From the NCBI RefSeq assembly GCF_004341385.1, contig NZ_SLXE01000038.1, positions 1-18,966 on the forward strand: a stretch of DNA of 18,966 nucleotides. The letters run 5' to 3'. Numbering within the stretch: the first letter of the stretch is position 1; each line of letters begins with the position of its first letter. This DNA is from Uruburuella suis. GTDB taxonomy: Bacteria > Pseudomonadota > Gammaproteobacteria > Burkholderiales > Neisseriaceae. Positions 6,133 through 13,388 of the stretch are shown in pieces. The notes below the pieces were generated by a model. The model made no database searches. It was not told the origin of the DNA and saw only the letters and a list, made by a program, of their open reading frames with translations. The translations under genes were made by a program, and so were the position numbers.

Positions 6133-7041
6133 ATGCAGAAAACCGGATTATTTGAATTGCAGATTGTGATGACGGTGGCCGAGATGGGCGGCTTTCGTGC
6201 TGCGGCGGTGGAACTGGATATGTCGCCATCGGCTCTGAGCCATGCGGTGAACAATCTGGAAGCCAAGCTGGGCGTGCGCCTGTTTAACCGCACCACCCGC
6301 AGCGTGGCGCTTTCCAAGGCGGGCGAGCAATTTTTGGCGCGGGTGAAGCCGGCTTTGCAGGAAATCCGTGATGCCATGAGCGAGGCCAACGATTCGAGCG
6401 ACACGTTAAGCGGCACGCTGCGGCTCAACATCGCCGAGCGGGCGGCCGAAGAGATGTTGCAACCGGTGATTATCGAATATCTGCGCCGCTATCCGCAGAT
6501 GCACATCGATTTGGTAACCGATGCGCGCCTGATTGATATTGTGGCCGATGGCTTTGATGTGGGCTTCCGCCTAGCCGAAGCGGTGCCGCAGGATATGGTG
6601 TCGGTGCGGCTGGGGCCGGATGTGCGCCTGCTGGTGGTGTGTTCGCCCGATTATCTGGCGCGCCAAAATGCGGTGCCGCAAACGCCGCACGATTTGCTGA
6701 GCCATGCCTGCATACGCTACCGCTTCACCAGCGGCAAGCTTTACCGTTGGGAATTCGAGCGCGACGGCAAATCGGTGGTGCTGGATGTGGGCGGCCCGCT
6801 CACGCTCGACAGCCCGCTTTTGATGGCCGAAGCCGCGCTGCACGGCGTGGGCATTGCTTATGTGTATGAAGGTTATGTGTGCGAGCATCTGCAAAGCGGG
6901 CGGCTGGTGCAGCTTTTGCCGGATTGGACGCCGGTGTATGACGGGCTCTGCCTGTATTACCCGCGCCAGCGCCACATCACCGCCGCTTTGCGTGCGTTTA
7001 TCGATTTGGCTAAAGAGGCGCGTGGGGCGTTTGCTGTTTAG
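6133..7041 (+). CDS. LysR-family transcriptional regulator
   Basis: A 302-residue LTTR. The N-terminal winged helix-turn-helix spans about residues 8-65 (FELQIVMTVAEMGGFRAAAV, then SPSALSHAVNNLEAKLG and LFNRTTRSVALSKAGEQFL). A linker helix and a periplasmic-binding-protein-like sensor domain follow (about 95-295), including DVGFRLAEAVPQDMVSVRLG and GVGIAYVYEGYV. The pattern resembles the CrgA/YafC-type group, whose members often sit divergent to a dehydrogenase. I start at 6133 because the homology begins there and the upstream in-frame ATG (6046) overlaps a TATAAT. GCAGAAAG upstream is a weak ribosome binding site. Its likely target is the divergent SDR gene at 5207-6025, plus its own promoter. 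The effector is unknown. Confidence 0.9.
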   Translation: MQKTGLFELQIVMTVAEMGGFRAAAVELDMSPSALSHAVNNLEAKLGVRLFNRTTRSVALSKAGEQFLARVKPALQEIRDAMSEANDSSDTLSGTLRLNIAERAAEEMLQPVIIEYLRRYPQMHIDLVTDARLIDIVADGFDVGFRLAEAVPQDMVSVRLGPDVRLLVVCSPDYLARQNAVPQTPHDLLSHACIRYRFTSGKLYRWEFERDGKSVVLDVGGPLTLDSPLLMAEAALHGVGIAYVYEGYVCEHLQSGRLVQLLPDWTPVYDGLCLYYPRQRHITAALRAFIDLAKEARGAFAV

Positions 7042-7103
7042 GGTTTGTTTACCATTCATCACGCGGCAATTTTTTGGCTCAAAAGCGTGCCTGCTGCATT
7101 TTA

Positions 7104-7205
7104 TACCAATCCAAAAAAATAACCTAACTTCGTTGTCTCGCCTTGCCGTCCTATCTGTACTGTCTGCGGCTCGCCGCCTTGTTAGCTTACTTTTTTGAAT
7201 TGGTA
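7104..7205 (+). mobile_element. Correia-core MITE with TACCAAT ends, intact copy
   Basis: A 102-bp element. Its ends are TACCAATCC, A-run, TAACCTAAC on the left and GTTAGCTTAC, T-run, GAATTGGTA on the right, an inverted repeat matching at 22 of 25 positions. The interior (TCGCCTTGCCGTCC, then TCTGTACTGTCTGCGGC) matches the core of Neisseria Correia repeats as I remember it, but the ends are not Correia ends. TTA flanks both sides (7101-7103, 7206-7208), consistent with a 3-bp target duplication. A second copy at 8255-8502 has the same orientation on the other side of the mscS-type gene. It fills most of the 298-base gap after the LysR gene. Confidence 0.8.
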
Positions 7206-7271
7206 TTATTCGCGGATAAATTGTGTGAGCAGCCTCTAGAATAAAAAATATTTAATATGGATAAAACGAAT

Positions 7272-7308
7272 GGCCGTCTGAAAAGCTTTCAGACGGCCTT
7301 GGTTTTTT
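7272..7308 (+). terminator. DUS-pair hairpin with T-run, convergent gene ends
   Basis: GGCCGTCTGAAA, loop AGC, TTTCAGACGGCC and then TTGGTTTTTT on the plus strand. It lies 32 bases beyond the mscS stop and downstream of the LysR gene. The better T-run is on the plus strand, so it would mainly stop rightward transcripts. On the minus strand ATTCGTTTTAT follows, so weak bidirectional use is possible. Confidence 0.65.
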
Positions 7309-7339
7309 CATTCGGCTGGCAAGATATGCTGGCAAGATA

Positions 7340-8218
7340 TTAAGAGCTCTCCGCTGGATCGGCATCGGCTTGGCCGCTGTCGGCTGAGTCAAGCAGCGGG
7401 CTGATGCAGGAGAGCACGCGGTCTTGCGTTTGATCATTGTCGCGGCCATCGCCGCTCCACCAGCGCAGCACCAGCGTTTCGCTGCTGCCGATGGCGGTGA
7501 GGGCGATTTCGGGCTCAAACACAAAAGCGGCGCATTCATTGTGCAGCTTGGCGATGATTTTCGCTTTCAGCGCGCCTGCATCGGCACCGGCGGGCAGGGT
7601 GAAGGTGGCGGAGAGGCGGTGGCGGCCATTGAGGGTGTTGACCGTTACCGGTGAGGTAAACAATTGCGCATTGGGAATCACGATGCGCCGCCCGTCGTCG
7701 GTGCGCAGGGTGGTGGCGCGGATTTCGATGGTTTCCACCGTGCCCTCGAAGCTGCCGTTGACAATGCGTTCGCCGATTTTAAACGGCTCGTTGAGCAGCA
7801 GCAAAATGCCCGAGAGCAGGTTTTGGAAAATATCTTTAAAGGCAAAACCGATGGCCACCGAGCCGATGCCCAGCGCGCTCACCAGCTGGCCGGGGGTGAA
7901 GCCGGGAATGGCCACCATCATGGCAATCAGAAAGCCGGTGAAAATAATCAGCGCGCTGCCGATGCGCTGCAACACCAAAAGCAGGTTGAGCCGGTTGGCC
8001 AGCCGCGCCGAGAGCAGGCGCACGGCCAGCTTTTTGAAGATTTTGGCGAAGAGCCAAAACACGATAAAGAGCAGCAGCGCGAGCAAAAGATAGGGCACGC
8101 GCTGCCAAAAGGCTTCAATCATTTCGTGCACGCTGCCCATCATGCTGGCGTAGTGGCCGAAATCGGATTGGGCGTGCTCGCCGAGCTTGGCGGCGGTGTG
8201 GGTGAGGGTGTCGGGCAT
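7340..8218 (-). CDS. MscS-family small-conductance mechanosensitive channel
   Basis: A 292-residue inner-membrane channel of the MscS type (E. coli MscS is 286), which opens under membrane tension and releases solutes after osmotic downshock. Two hydrophobic helices lie near residues 41-61 and 86-104. The pore helix TM3 follows (VSALGIGSVAIGFAFKDIFQ, then NLLSGILLLL, about 112-142), with the Gly/Ala packing that lines the MscS pore. The beta domain has FKIGERIVNGSFEGTVETIEIRATTLRTDDGRRIVIPN, and a C-terminal cytoplasmic cage domain ends with an acidic tail. I see no Shine-Dalgarno before the chosen ATG or before the internal ATG pair at codons 26-27, so the start is uncertain. A nested MITE lies 36 bases upstream and a sister MITE downstream, so its promoter region is probably altered by repeat insertion. 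Confidence 0.93.
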   Translation of the reverse strand: MPDTLTHTAAKLGEHAQSDFGHYASMMGSVHEMIEAFWQRVPYLLLALLLFIVFWLFAKIFKKLAVRLLSARLANRLNLLLVLQRIGSALIIFTGFLIAMMVAIPGFTPGQLVSALGIGSVAIGFAFKDIFQNLLSGILLLLNEPFKIGERIVNGSFEGTVETIEIRATTLRTDDGRRIVIPNAQLFTSPVTVNTLNGRHRLSATFTLPAGADAGALKAKIIAKLHNECAAFVFEPEIALTAIGSSETLVLRWWSGDGRDNDQTQDRVLSCISPLLDSADSGQADADPAESS

Positions 8219-8254
8219 GGTGTTGGTCGGTTGTTGGGAAAAAAGTCATTTTAA

Positions 8255-8502
8255 TACCAATCCAAAAAAATAACCTTACTGCGTTGTTTCGCCTTGCCGT
8301 ACTATAGTGGAATGAAAGAAAAACTTATACAGGCGCATGTAGCAAGCCATATGCAGAAGCCGTTTAAACCGCGTGCGTGGCTGCGCCACACACCCTGCAC
8401 ATGATGCTAAATTTCTTATTTTTGTATAAGTTTTTCATTCATGCCACTATATCTGTACTGTCGCAGGCTTCCGCCTTGTAAGCTTACTTTTTTGAATGGG
8501 TA
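8255..8502 (+). mobile_element. Correia-core MITE, second copy, split by another MITE
   Basis: The outer ends are TACCAATCC, A-run, TAACCTTAC on the left and GTAAGCTTAC, T-run, GAATGGGTA on the right. Without the 147-base interruption (8305-8451) it is 101 bp, matching the 102-bp copy at 7104-7205 in length, orientation and sequence. Flanking triplets TAA and TCA do not match exactly, so a target duplication is no longer visible or never formed. It is the main content of the 403-base gap between mscS and pepN; the rest holds a pepN-side DUS hairpin. Confidence 0.8.
8305..8449. mobile_element. 145-bp TA-specific MITE nested in the Correia-core MITE
   Basis: The ends TAGTGGAATGAAAGAAAAAC and its near complement GTTTTTCATTCATGCCACTA form inverted repeats that extend to TTATACA/TGTATAA. 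TA precedes it (8303-8304) and follows it (8450-8451). The intact sister repeat at 7104 reads CCTATCTGTACTG where this one reads ACTA, element, TATCTGTACTG, so the empty site and the TA duplication are both visible. It is related at its tips to the element at 4923-5069 but the interiors differ. There is no coding capacity. Confidence 0.85.
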
Positions 8503-8542
8503 TCACAGGTGGGGCGGTTGCTTGGCCGGGCGGTGTAAAGAA

Positions 8543-8600
8543 AGGCCGTCTGAAAGCGGGCGCGCCAAATCGGTGCAGCTTATCCTTTTTCAGACGGCCT
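8543..8600 (-). terminator. DUS-pair hairpin after pepN
   Basis: On the minus strand AGGCCGTCTGAA (8600-8589) pairs with TTCAGACGGCCT (8554-8543) over a 34-base loop, and TTCTTT follows. It begins 22 bases after the pepN stop. The long loop makes it a mediocre intrinsic terminator. Confidence 0.5.
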
Positions 8601-8621
8601 TTGGGGTTTGGCTTTGGCGCA

Positions 8622-11324
8622 TCAAGCCAAAATCTTGCCCACAATCTCGGCCACATCTTTCGACAGATTATCCATGCCGGCGATGCGCTCGAGCTGCATT
8701 TTCACGAGCGCGCGGCGCTTGGGCTCGAGCTTGTGGCAGAGGTTGAACGCCTGCACCAGCCGCGCGGCCACTTGCGGGTTAAACGCATCAATCTGCATCA
8801 CTTTTTCGGCGATAAAGGCATAGCCGCTGCCGTTTTCGGCATGAAAATGCGGCACGTTGCGGGTGAAGCTGCCCAAGAGCGCGCGGGCTTTGTTGGGGTT
8901 TTCGAGGTTGAATTTGGGGTGGTGCAAGGCGCTTTGCACTTGCTCAAGCGTGTCGGCTCGGTGGCTGGCGCCTATCAGGATGAAATATTTGTCCATCACC
9001 AGCGCATCATCGGCGTAGCGCTCGGCGAATTGGTTCAGCAAGTGGTTGCGGCCGCTCTCTTCGAGGTGGTTGACGGTGTTGAGCACGCTCATTTCGTGGG
9101 TCATATTGGGGGTGAGCTGCTCGTAGCGGGTGATGTAGTCTTGCAGGCGCGCGCACACGGTTTTTTCGTGGCTGGCGGCCTGCTCGCCCGAATAAGCGGC
9201 CATTTCCATCATGCCGTGGCGCTCTTCGCGTATGGTGTAGAGGCGGGTGGCGGCCAAAAGCGCGCGCACGCCGGCGAGCCCGGGGTGGTATTCGTAAGGC
9301 GCGGCCAGGCCGCTGGCTTCTTCCTGCGCCAGCGCCCAAGTGCGGATATACACCAGATTCTCAAGGCAGGCTTTGGCGATGGCATCGAGCAGGGCTTCAC
9401 GCGCTTCGTGGTAATGCAGCGGGTTGATGTTGTCTGCGCCTTCCCACAATTCGGCGGTGGCCGGTGCGCGCAGCAGCATGGCTTTGAAAGCGGGGTCGAT
9501 TTCCTGCTTGAGCATGTGTTTGAACGCGTGAATCAGGCCGCTGTGTTCAGGCAGGGGCGCGCCGGCTTCGATGGCGGCAAGATTGGCGGATATGGCGCGG
9601 CGGTAGAGCGTTTGGCCGGCTTCCCAGCGGGCGAAAGGGTCGCTGTCGTGGGCGAGCAGCAGGCTCAAATCGGCATCGCTATAAGGGTAATTCAGCTGCA
9701 CGGGCGCGGAAAAGCCGCGCAAAAGCGAGGGCACCACGGCTTCATTCACGCCGTGCAACACAAATTGCTGCTCGGCTTGATTGAGCAGCAACACAGCTTC
9801 GGTTTGCACTTCGGCGCTTTCAGACGGCCCAAATGCCACCGCTTCGCCTTGTTGGTTTAACAAACCGATTTTCACCGGTATCAGCATCGGCTGTTTTTCC
9901 GCCATATCGGGCGTGGCGGGAATGGTTTGCTTGATGTTGAGGGTGAAGGTGTTGTCCGCCGCGTTCAGACGGCCTGTAATGTCGAGCACGGGCGTGCCGG
10001 CTTGGCTATACCACAAGGCAAATTGGCTGAGGTCGGTTTCATTGGCATCGGCCATGGCGGCGCGGAAATCGTCGCAGGTGACGGCGCGGCCGTCGTGGCG
10101 TTTGAAATAAAGCTGCATGCCTTTTTGAAAGCCTGCTTCGCCGAGCATGGTGTGATACATGCGCACCACTTCTGCGCCTTTTTCATACACGGTCATGGTG
10201 TAGAAATTGTTCATTTCTTCATAAGATGCGGGGCGCACCGGATGCGCCATGGGGCCTGCGTCTTCGGCAAACTGCAATTGGCGCAAGAGGCTCACGTTTT
10301 CGATGCGGCGCACGGCACGGCTGGCGCGGTCGCCCGAGAATTCTTGGTCGCGAAACACGGTGAGGCCTTCTTTGAGCGACAATTGAAACCAGTCGCGGCA
10401 GGTTACGCGGTTGCCGGTGTAGTTGTGGAAATATTCGTGGCCGATTACCGATTCTATGCCCTCGAAATCGGCATCGGTGGCGGTGCGGCTGTCGGCCAGC
10501 ACATATTTGGTGTTGAAAATATTCAGGCCTTTGTTTTCCATCGCGCCCATATTAAAGTCGCCCACGGCCACCACCATATAGATATCGAGATCGTATTCGA
10601 GGCCGAAGCGGGTTTCGTCCCATTGCATGGCGTTTTTCAGCGATTGCACCGCAAAAGGCACTTTGGCTTTGTCTGCTTCGCTGGTGTAAAACTCAATCGC
10701 CACGTTTTTGCCGCTTTGCGTGGTGAAGGTGTCGCGCGTGGCGGCCAAGTTGCCTGCCACCAGCGCAAACAGATAGCTCGGTTTGGCAAAGGGATCGAGC
10801 CATTTCACCCAATGGCGGCCGCCTTCCAAATCGCCGCTGTCGACTTTGTTGCCGTTGGAGAGCAGCACCGGATAGCGTTTTTTGTCGGCAATAATGGTGG
10901 TGGTGAATTTGCTCATCACATCGGGGCGGTCGGGATAATAGGTGATTTTGCGGAAACCTTCCGGCTCGCATTGGGTGTAGAGATTGCCGCTTGAGCCATA
11001 AAGCCCCATCAGTGATTTATTGTCGTAAGGCAGCAGGCGGGTTTCGATTTCGAGCACGAAGCTTTCAGACGGCGTGTGGGGAATCACCAGCGTGTCATCG
11101 GCCAAACGATAAGCCGATTCGGGCAAAGGTTCGCCATCGAGCTTGAGCGAGCATAATTCGGCCGAGCCGTTTAGCACCAGCGGCGCGCCGTTTTGCTGCG
11201 GCGCAATCAGCAAGCGGGCGTGCACGGTGGTGTGCGGGTCGGCCACGTCAAAGCGCAAATCGGTTTGCAGAATTTTGAAATCGGGGGCTTGGTAATCTTT
11301 TAAGTAATGAACGGTTTGAGCCAT
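8622..11324 (-). CDS. pepN: Aminopeptidase N (M1 family zinc metallopeptidase)
   Basis: A 900-residue broad-specificity cytoplasmic aminopeptidase of family M1, removing N-terminal residues in late peptide turnover. With the ATG at 11324 (MAQTVHYLKDYQAPDF) the substrate-binding GAMEN motif is at residues 260-264. The zinc site HEYFH is at 296-300 and its third ligand Glu319 lies in SLKE, 18 residues after the second His. These are within one position of the E. coli PepN residues. The C-terminal half is the long helical domain. I prefer 11324 to an in-frame ATG at 11360 because PepN homology begins at MAQTVHY. AAGAAAG lies about 11 bases upstream, a weak site. Three DUS cores fall inside the coding region (near 9828, 9964 and 11065). 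A 454-codon open frame on the opposite strand is a composition artefact. Confidence 0.97.
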   Translation of the reverse strand: MAQTVHYLKDYQAPDFKILQTDLRFDVADPHTTVHARLLIAPQQNGAPLVLNGSAELCSLKLDGEPLPESAYRLADDTLVIPHTPSESFVLEIETRLLPYDNKSLMGLYGSSGNLYTQCEPEGFRKITYYPDRPDVMSKFTTTIIADKKRYPVLLSNGNKVDSGDLEGGRHWVKWLDPFAKPSYLFALVAGNLAATRDTFTTQSGKNVAIEFYTSEADKAKVPFAVQSLKNAMQWDETRFGLEYDLDIYMVVAVGDFNMGAMENKGLNIFNTKYVLADSRTATDADFEGIESVIGHEYFHNYTGNRVTCRDWFQLSLKEGLTVFRDQEFSGDRASRAVRRIENVSLLRQLQFAEDAGPMAHPVRPASYEEMNNFYTMTVYEKGAEVVRMYHTMLGEAGFQKGMQLYFKRHDGRAVTCDDFRAAMADANETDLSQFALWYSQAGTPVLDITGRLNAADNTFTLNIKQTIPATPDMAEKQPMLIPVKIGLLNQQGEAVAFGPSESAEVQTEAVLLLNQAEQQFVLHGVNEAVVPSLLRGFSAPVQLNYPYSDADLSLLLAHDSDPFARWEAGQTLYRRAISANLAAIEAGAPLPEHSGLIHAFKHMLKQEIDPAFKAMLLRAPATAELWEGADNINPLHYHEAREALLDAIAKACLENLVYIRTWALAQEEASGLAAPYEYHPGLAGVRALLAATRLYTIREERHGMMEMAAYSGEQAASHEKTVCARLQDYITRYEQLTPNMTHEMSVLNTVNHLEESGRNHLLNQFAERYADDALVMDKYFILIGASHRADTLEQVQSALHHPKFNLENPNKARALLGSFTRNVPHFHAENGSGYAFIAEKVMQIDAFNPQVAARLVQAFNLCHKLEPKRRALVKMQLERIAGMDNLSKDVAEIVGKILA

Positions 11325-11387
11325 GATGGGCGTGCTTTCTTGAATCGGTATGGGCTGCAAATGGTTTCAGCCGGCCTGAATTCAATA

Positions 11388-11467
11388 AGGCCGTCTGAAA
11401 AATAACGGTAATCAAAGCGGCATCGTAGCGCATTTTGCGGCGGCTTGAAATGGTTTTCAGACGGCCT
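11388..11467. repeat. DUS pair upstream of pepN
   Basis: AGGCCGTCTGAA (11388-11399) and TTCAGACGGCCT (11456-11467) are inverted but 56 bases apart, too far for a simple hairpin. A one-mismatch, near-palindromic version (TTCAGCCGGCCTGAA) lies at 11366-11380. The pepN promoter should be somewhere in this gap; I see no convincing boxes. Confidence 0.7.
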
Positions 11468-11528
11468 TTGATGTGCACGCTTGGCATTTTCACGATTAAA
11501 AAATGATGTTTGATTTGAATAGGCATAA

Positions 11529-11569
11529 AAAGGCCGTCTGAACATTTTTATCACATTCAGACGGCCTTT
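11529..11569 (-). terminator. Terminator of the katA unit (DUS pair)
   Basis: On the minus strand AAAGGCCGTCTGAA, an 11-base AT-rich loop and TTCAGACGGCCTTTTTATG: a 14-bp stem and a five-T run. It starts 12 bases after the stop codon of the 20-codon ORF, so that ORF and katA would share a transcript ending here. Confidence 0.8.
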
Positions 11570-11580
11570 GCTCTATCGGC

Positions 11581-11643
11581 TTATTGCGCTTTTTTGTCCG
11601 CCCAATCGGGCAGCCATTCGCAGATGTCGCTCCACATGCTCAT
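11581..11643 (-). CDS. Candidate 20-residue micro-ORF downstream of katA
   Basis: An ATG at 11643 opens 20 codons (MSMWSDICEW, then LPDWADKKAQ) and ends in TAA at 11581. It lies 26 bases after the katA stop on the same strand, just before the shared terminator. The start is preceded by AAAGGAG with 6 bases to the ATG, as good as any site in the window and as good as that of katA itself. The peptide has three tryptophans in 20 residues, one cysteine and an acidic middle. It has no signal sequence and is too short for a transmembrane helix. I do not recognise it. A real small protein co-expressed with catalase, or chance, are both possible; the strong site and tight placement favour the former. 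Confidence 0.5.
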   Translation of the reverse strand: MSMWSDICEWLPDWADKKAQ

Positions 11644-11669
11644 ATCGTGCTCCTTTCGGGCGGATGTGT

Positions 11670-13187
11670 TTACAGCAAGCCCGGTTGGCCTTGCGCGGGG
11701 TCACTGGCGCGGGCGGCTTGGGCATCGGCCACGGTGAGGCCGAGCGCTTTGGCCACGCCCTCGCCATAGGCCGGGTCGCAGGCGTTGCAGTTGCGGATGT
11801 GGCGGTATTTGATGAAGTCGGGCGCATCGCCCATGGCAGCGGCGGTGTTGTCAAACAACGCTTGCTTTTGCGCGGCATTCATCAAGTTAAACAGCGCACG
11901 CGGTTGGCTGAAATAATCGCTGTCGTCTTCGCGGAAATTCCAGTGCGCGGCATCGCCGTTGATTTTCAGCGGCGGCTCGGCATATTGCGGCTGCTCTTGC
12001 CATTGGCCGAAGCTGTTGGGCTCATAGTGCAGGGTGCTGCCGTAGTTGCCGTCAACGCGTGTGGTGCCGTCGCGGTGGTTGCTGTGCACGGGGCAGCGGG
12101 CGGCATTAACGGGAATTTGGTGATAATTCACCCCCAAGCGGTAGCGCTGCGCATCGGGATAGTTAAACAGACGCGCTTGCAGCATTTTATCGGGCGACAC
12201 GCTGATGCCGGGCACCAAATTGCTGGGCGAGAAGGCGGCTTGTTCCACATCGGCATAGAAGTTTTCCGGATTTTTATTAAGCTCGAATTCGCCCACTTCA
12301 ATCAGCGGGTAATCGCCTTTGGGCCACACTTTGGTGAGGTCGAAGGGGTGGTAAGGCACTTTTTCGGCCTCGGCTTCGGGCATAATTTGCACATACATTT
12401 TCCACTTCGGAAATTCGCCGCGCTCGATGGCTTCGTATAAATCGCGCTGGTGGCTTTCGCGGTCTTTGCCGATCAGGGCTTCGGCTTCGGCATTGCTGAG
12501 GTTTTCAATGCCTTGCTGGGTGCGGAAGTGGAATTTCACCCAAAAGCGCTCGTTTTCGGCATTGATAAAGCTATAAGTGTGCGAGCCGAAGCCGTGCATG
12601 TGGCGGTAGCTTTTCGGAATGCCGCGGTCGCTCATCACGATGGTTACTTGGTGGAAGGCTTCGGGCAGCAGCGTCCAAAAATCCCAGTTGTTGCGCGCGC
12701 TGCGCATATTGGTGCGCGGGTCGCGTTTCACCACGCGATTGAGGTCTTCAAATTTGAGCGGGTCGCGCAGGAAAAACACGGGCGTGTTGTTGCCCGCCAT
12801 ATCCCAGTTGCCTTCTTCAGTGTAAAACTTCAGCGCAAAGCCGCGGATGTCGCGCTCGGCATCGGCACCACCGCGCTCAACCGCCACGGCGGTAAAGCGG
12901 GCGAACATGTCGGTTTTTTTGCCCACTTTGCTAAAGATGGCGGCGCGGGTGTATTGAGTGATGTCTTTTGTTACCGTGAAAGTGCCGAAAGCGCCTGAGC
13001 CTTTGGCATGCATGCGTCGCTCGGGAATCACTTCGCGCACAAAATTGGCCAATTTTTCATTCAGCCACACATCTTGTGCCAGCAAAGGGCCGCGCGGGCC
13101 TGCGGTCATGCTGTTTTGGTTGTCGACAACGGGGGCGCCGAAATCGGTGGTGAGATGGCTCACCGGGCATTTTTTCTGCTCGCTCAT
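11670..13187 (-). CDS. katA: Monofunctional haem catalase
   Basis: A 505-residue small-subunit (clade 3-like) catalase that converts hydrogen peroxide to water and oxygen. The distal haem histidine is His60 in ERRMHAKGSGAFG, with the partner asparagine in DMAGNNTPVFFLRDP (about 129-143). The proximal haem ligand is Tyr343 in the signature RLFNYPDAQRYR. No export signal is present, so it is cytoplasmic. AAGGAG six bases before the ATG gives a clear start. The C-terminus ends QPGLL without a flavodoxin-like extension. The gene is called katA or kat in pathogenic Neisseria. It stands upstream of a 20-codon ORF and a DUS terminator. The AT-rich upstream region (13205-13300) should carry its promoter. 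I looked for an OxyR site and found no good match. Confidence 0.97.
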   Translation of the reverse strand: MSEQKKCPVSHLTTDFGAPVVDNQNSMTAGPRGPLLAQDVWLNEKLANFVREVIPERRMHAKGSGAFGTFTVTKDITQYTRAAIFSKVGKKTDMFARFTAVAVERGGADAERDIRGFALKFYTEEGNWDMAGNNTPVFFLRDPLKFEDLNRVVKRDPRTNMRSARNNWDFWTLLPEAFHQVTIVMSDRGIPKSYRHMHGFGSHTYSFINAENERFWVKFHFRTQQGIENLSNAEAEALIGKDRESHQRDLYEAIERGEFPKWKMYVQIMPEAEAEKVPYHPFDLTKVWPKGDYPLIEVGEFELNKNPENFYADVEQAAFSPSNLVPGISVSPDKMLQARLFNYPDAQRYRLGVNYHQIPVNAARCPVHSNHRDGTTRVDGNYGSTLHYEPNSFGQWQEQPQYAEPPLKINGDAAHWNFREDDSDYFSQPRALFNLMNAAQKQALFDNTAAAMGDAPDFIKYRHIRNCNACDPAYGEGVAKALGLTVADAQAARASDPAQGQPGLL

Positions 13188-13224
13188 GGTAAAACTCCTT
13201 GGTAGGGTTGTGGGAGATACGGCT

Positions 13225-13254
13225 TTGACTATACAGAATAATTTAAGCTATTAA
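13225..13254 (+). promoter_or_regulatory. Possible rightward sigma-70 promoter in the katA-nfsA gap
   Basis: TTGACT (13225-13230), 18 bases, TATTAA (13249-13254) on the plus strand, five and four matches to the consensus boxes. It points away from katA, towards a 35-codon ORF and a hairpin with a plus-strand T-run. This region is AT-rich, so chance matches are likely. Confidence 0.25.
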
Positions 13255-13280
13255 AACTATATATTCGATTTAATTTTATT

Positions 13281-13388
13281 ATGAAAACAGTAAACCAATG
13301 CAAGTCGGGCAAACACGCGTGCGATTGGTTTTGGGAAAATAGCATATTTGCGCTTGCCGCCGTTTGCGGGGCGGGAAAAGATGTGTAA
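13281..13388 (+). CDS. Doubtful 35-residue ORF between katA and nfsA
   Basis: ATG at 13281, TAA at 13386-13388, beginning MKTVNQCKSGKHACDW and ending AAVCGAGKDV. It has three cysteines and a short hydrophobic stretch (SIFALAAVCGA). It is the only plus-strand candidate in this gap. A possible promoter lies upstream and the stop codon abuts a hairpin followed by five T. Against it, there is no Shine-Dalgarno sequence before the ATG and I recognise no family. It may be noncoding transcript or chance. Confidence 0.2.
   Translation: MKTVNQCKSGKHACDWFWENSIFALAAVCGAGKDV

Noticed and set aside
8496..9860. A 454-codon open frame on the plus strand opposite pepN
   Set aside because: It is antisense to a certain gene, its composition (Gly, His, Val, Phe rich) is that of a shadow frame in a high-GC3 gene, and no family motif is visible.
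13205..13270. Possible OxyR site upstream of katA (ATAG and CTAT tetrads)
   Set aside because: Several ATAG/CTAT-like tetrads occur on the AT-rich stretch, but their spacing does not fit the ATAG-N7-CTAT-N7-ATAG-N7-CTAT pattern.
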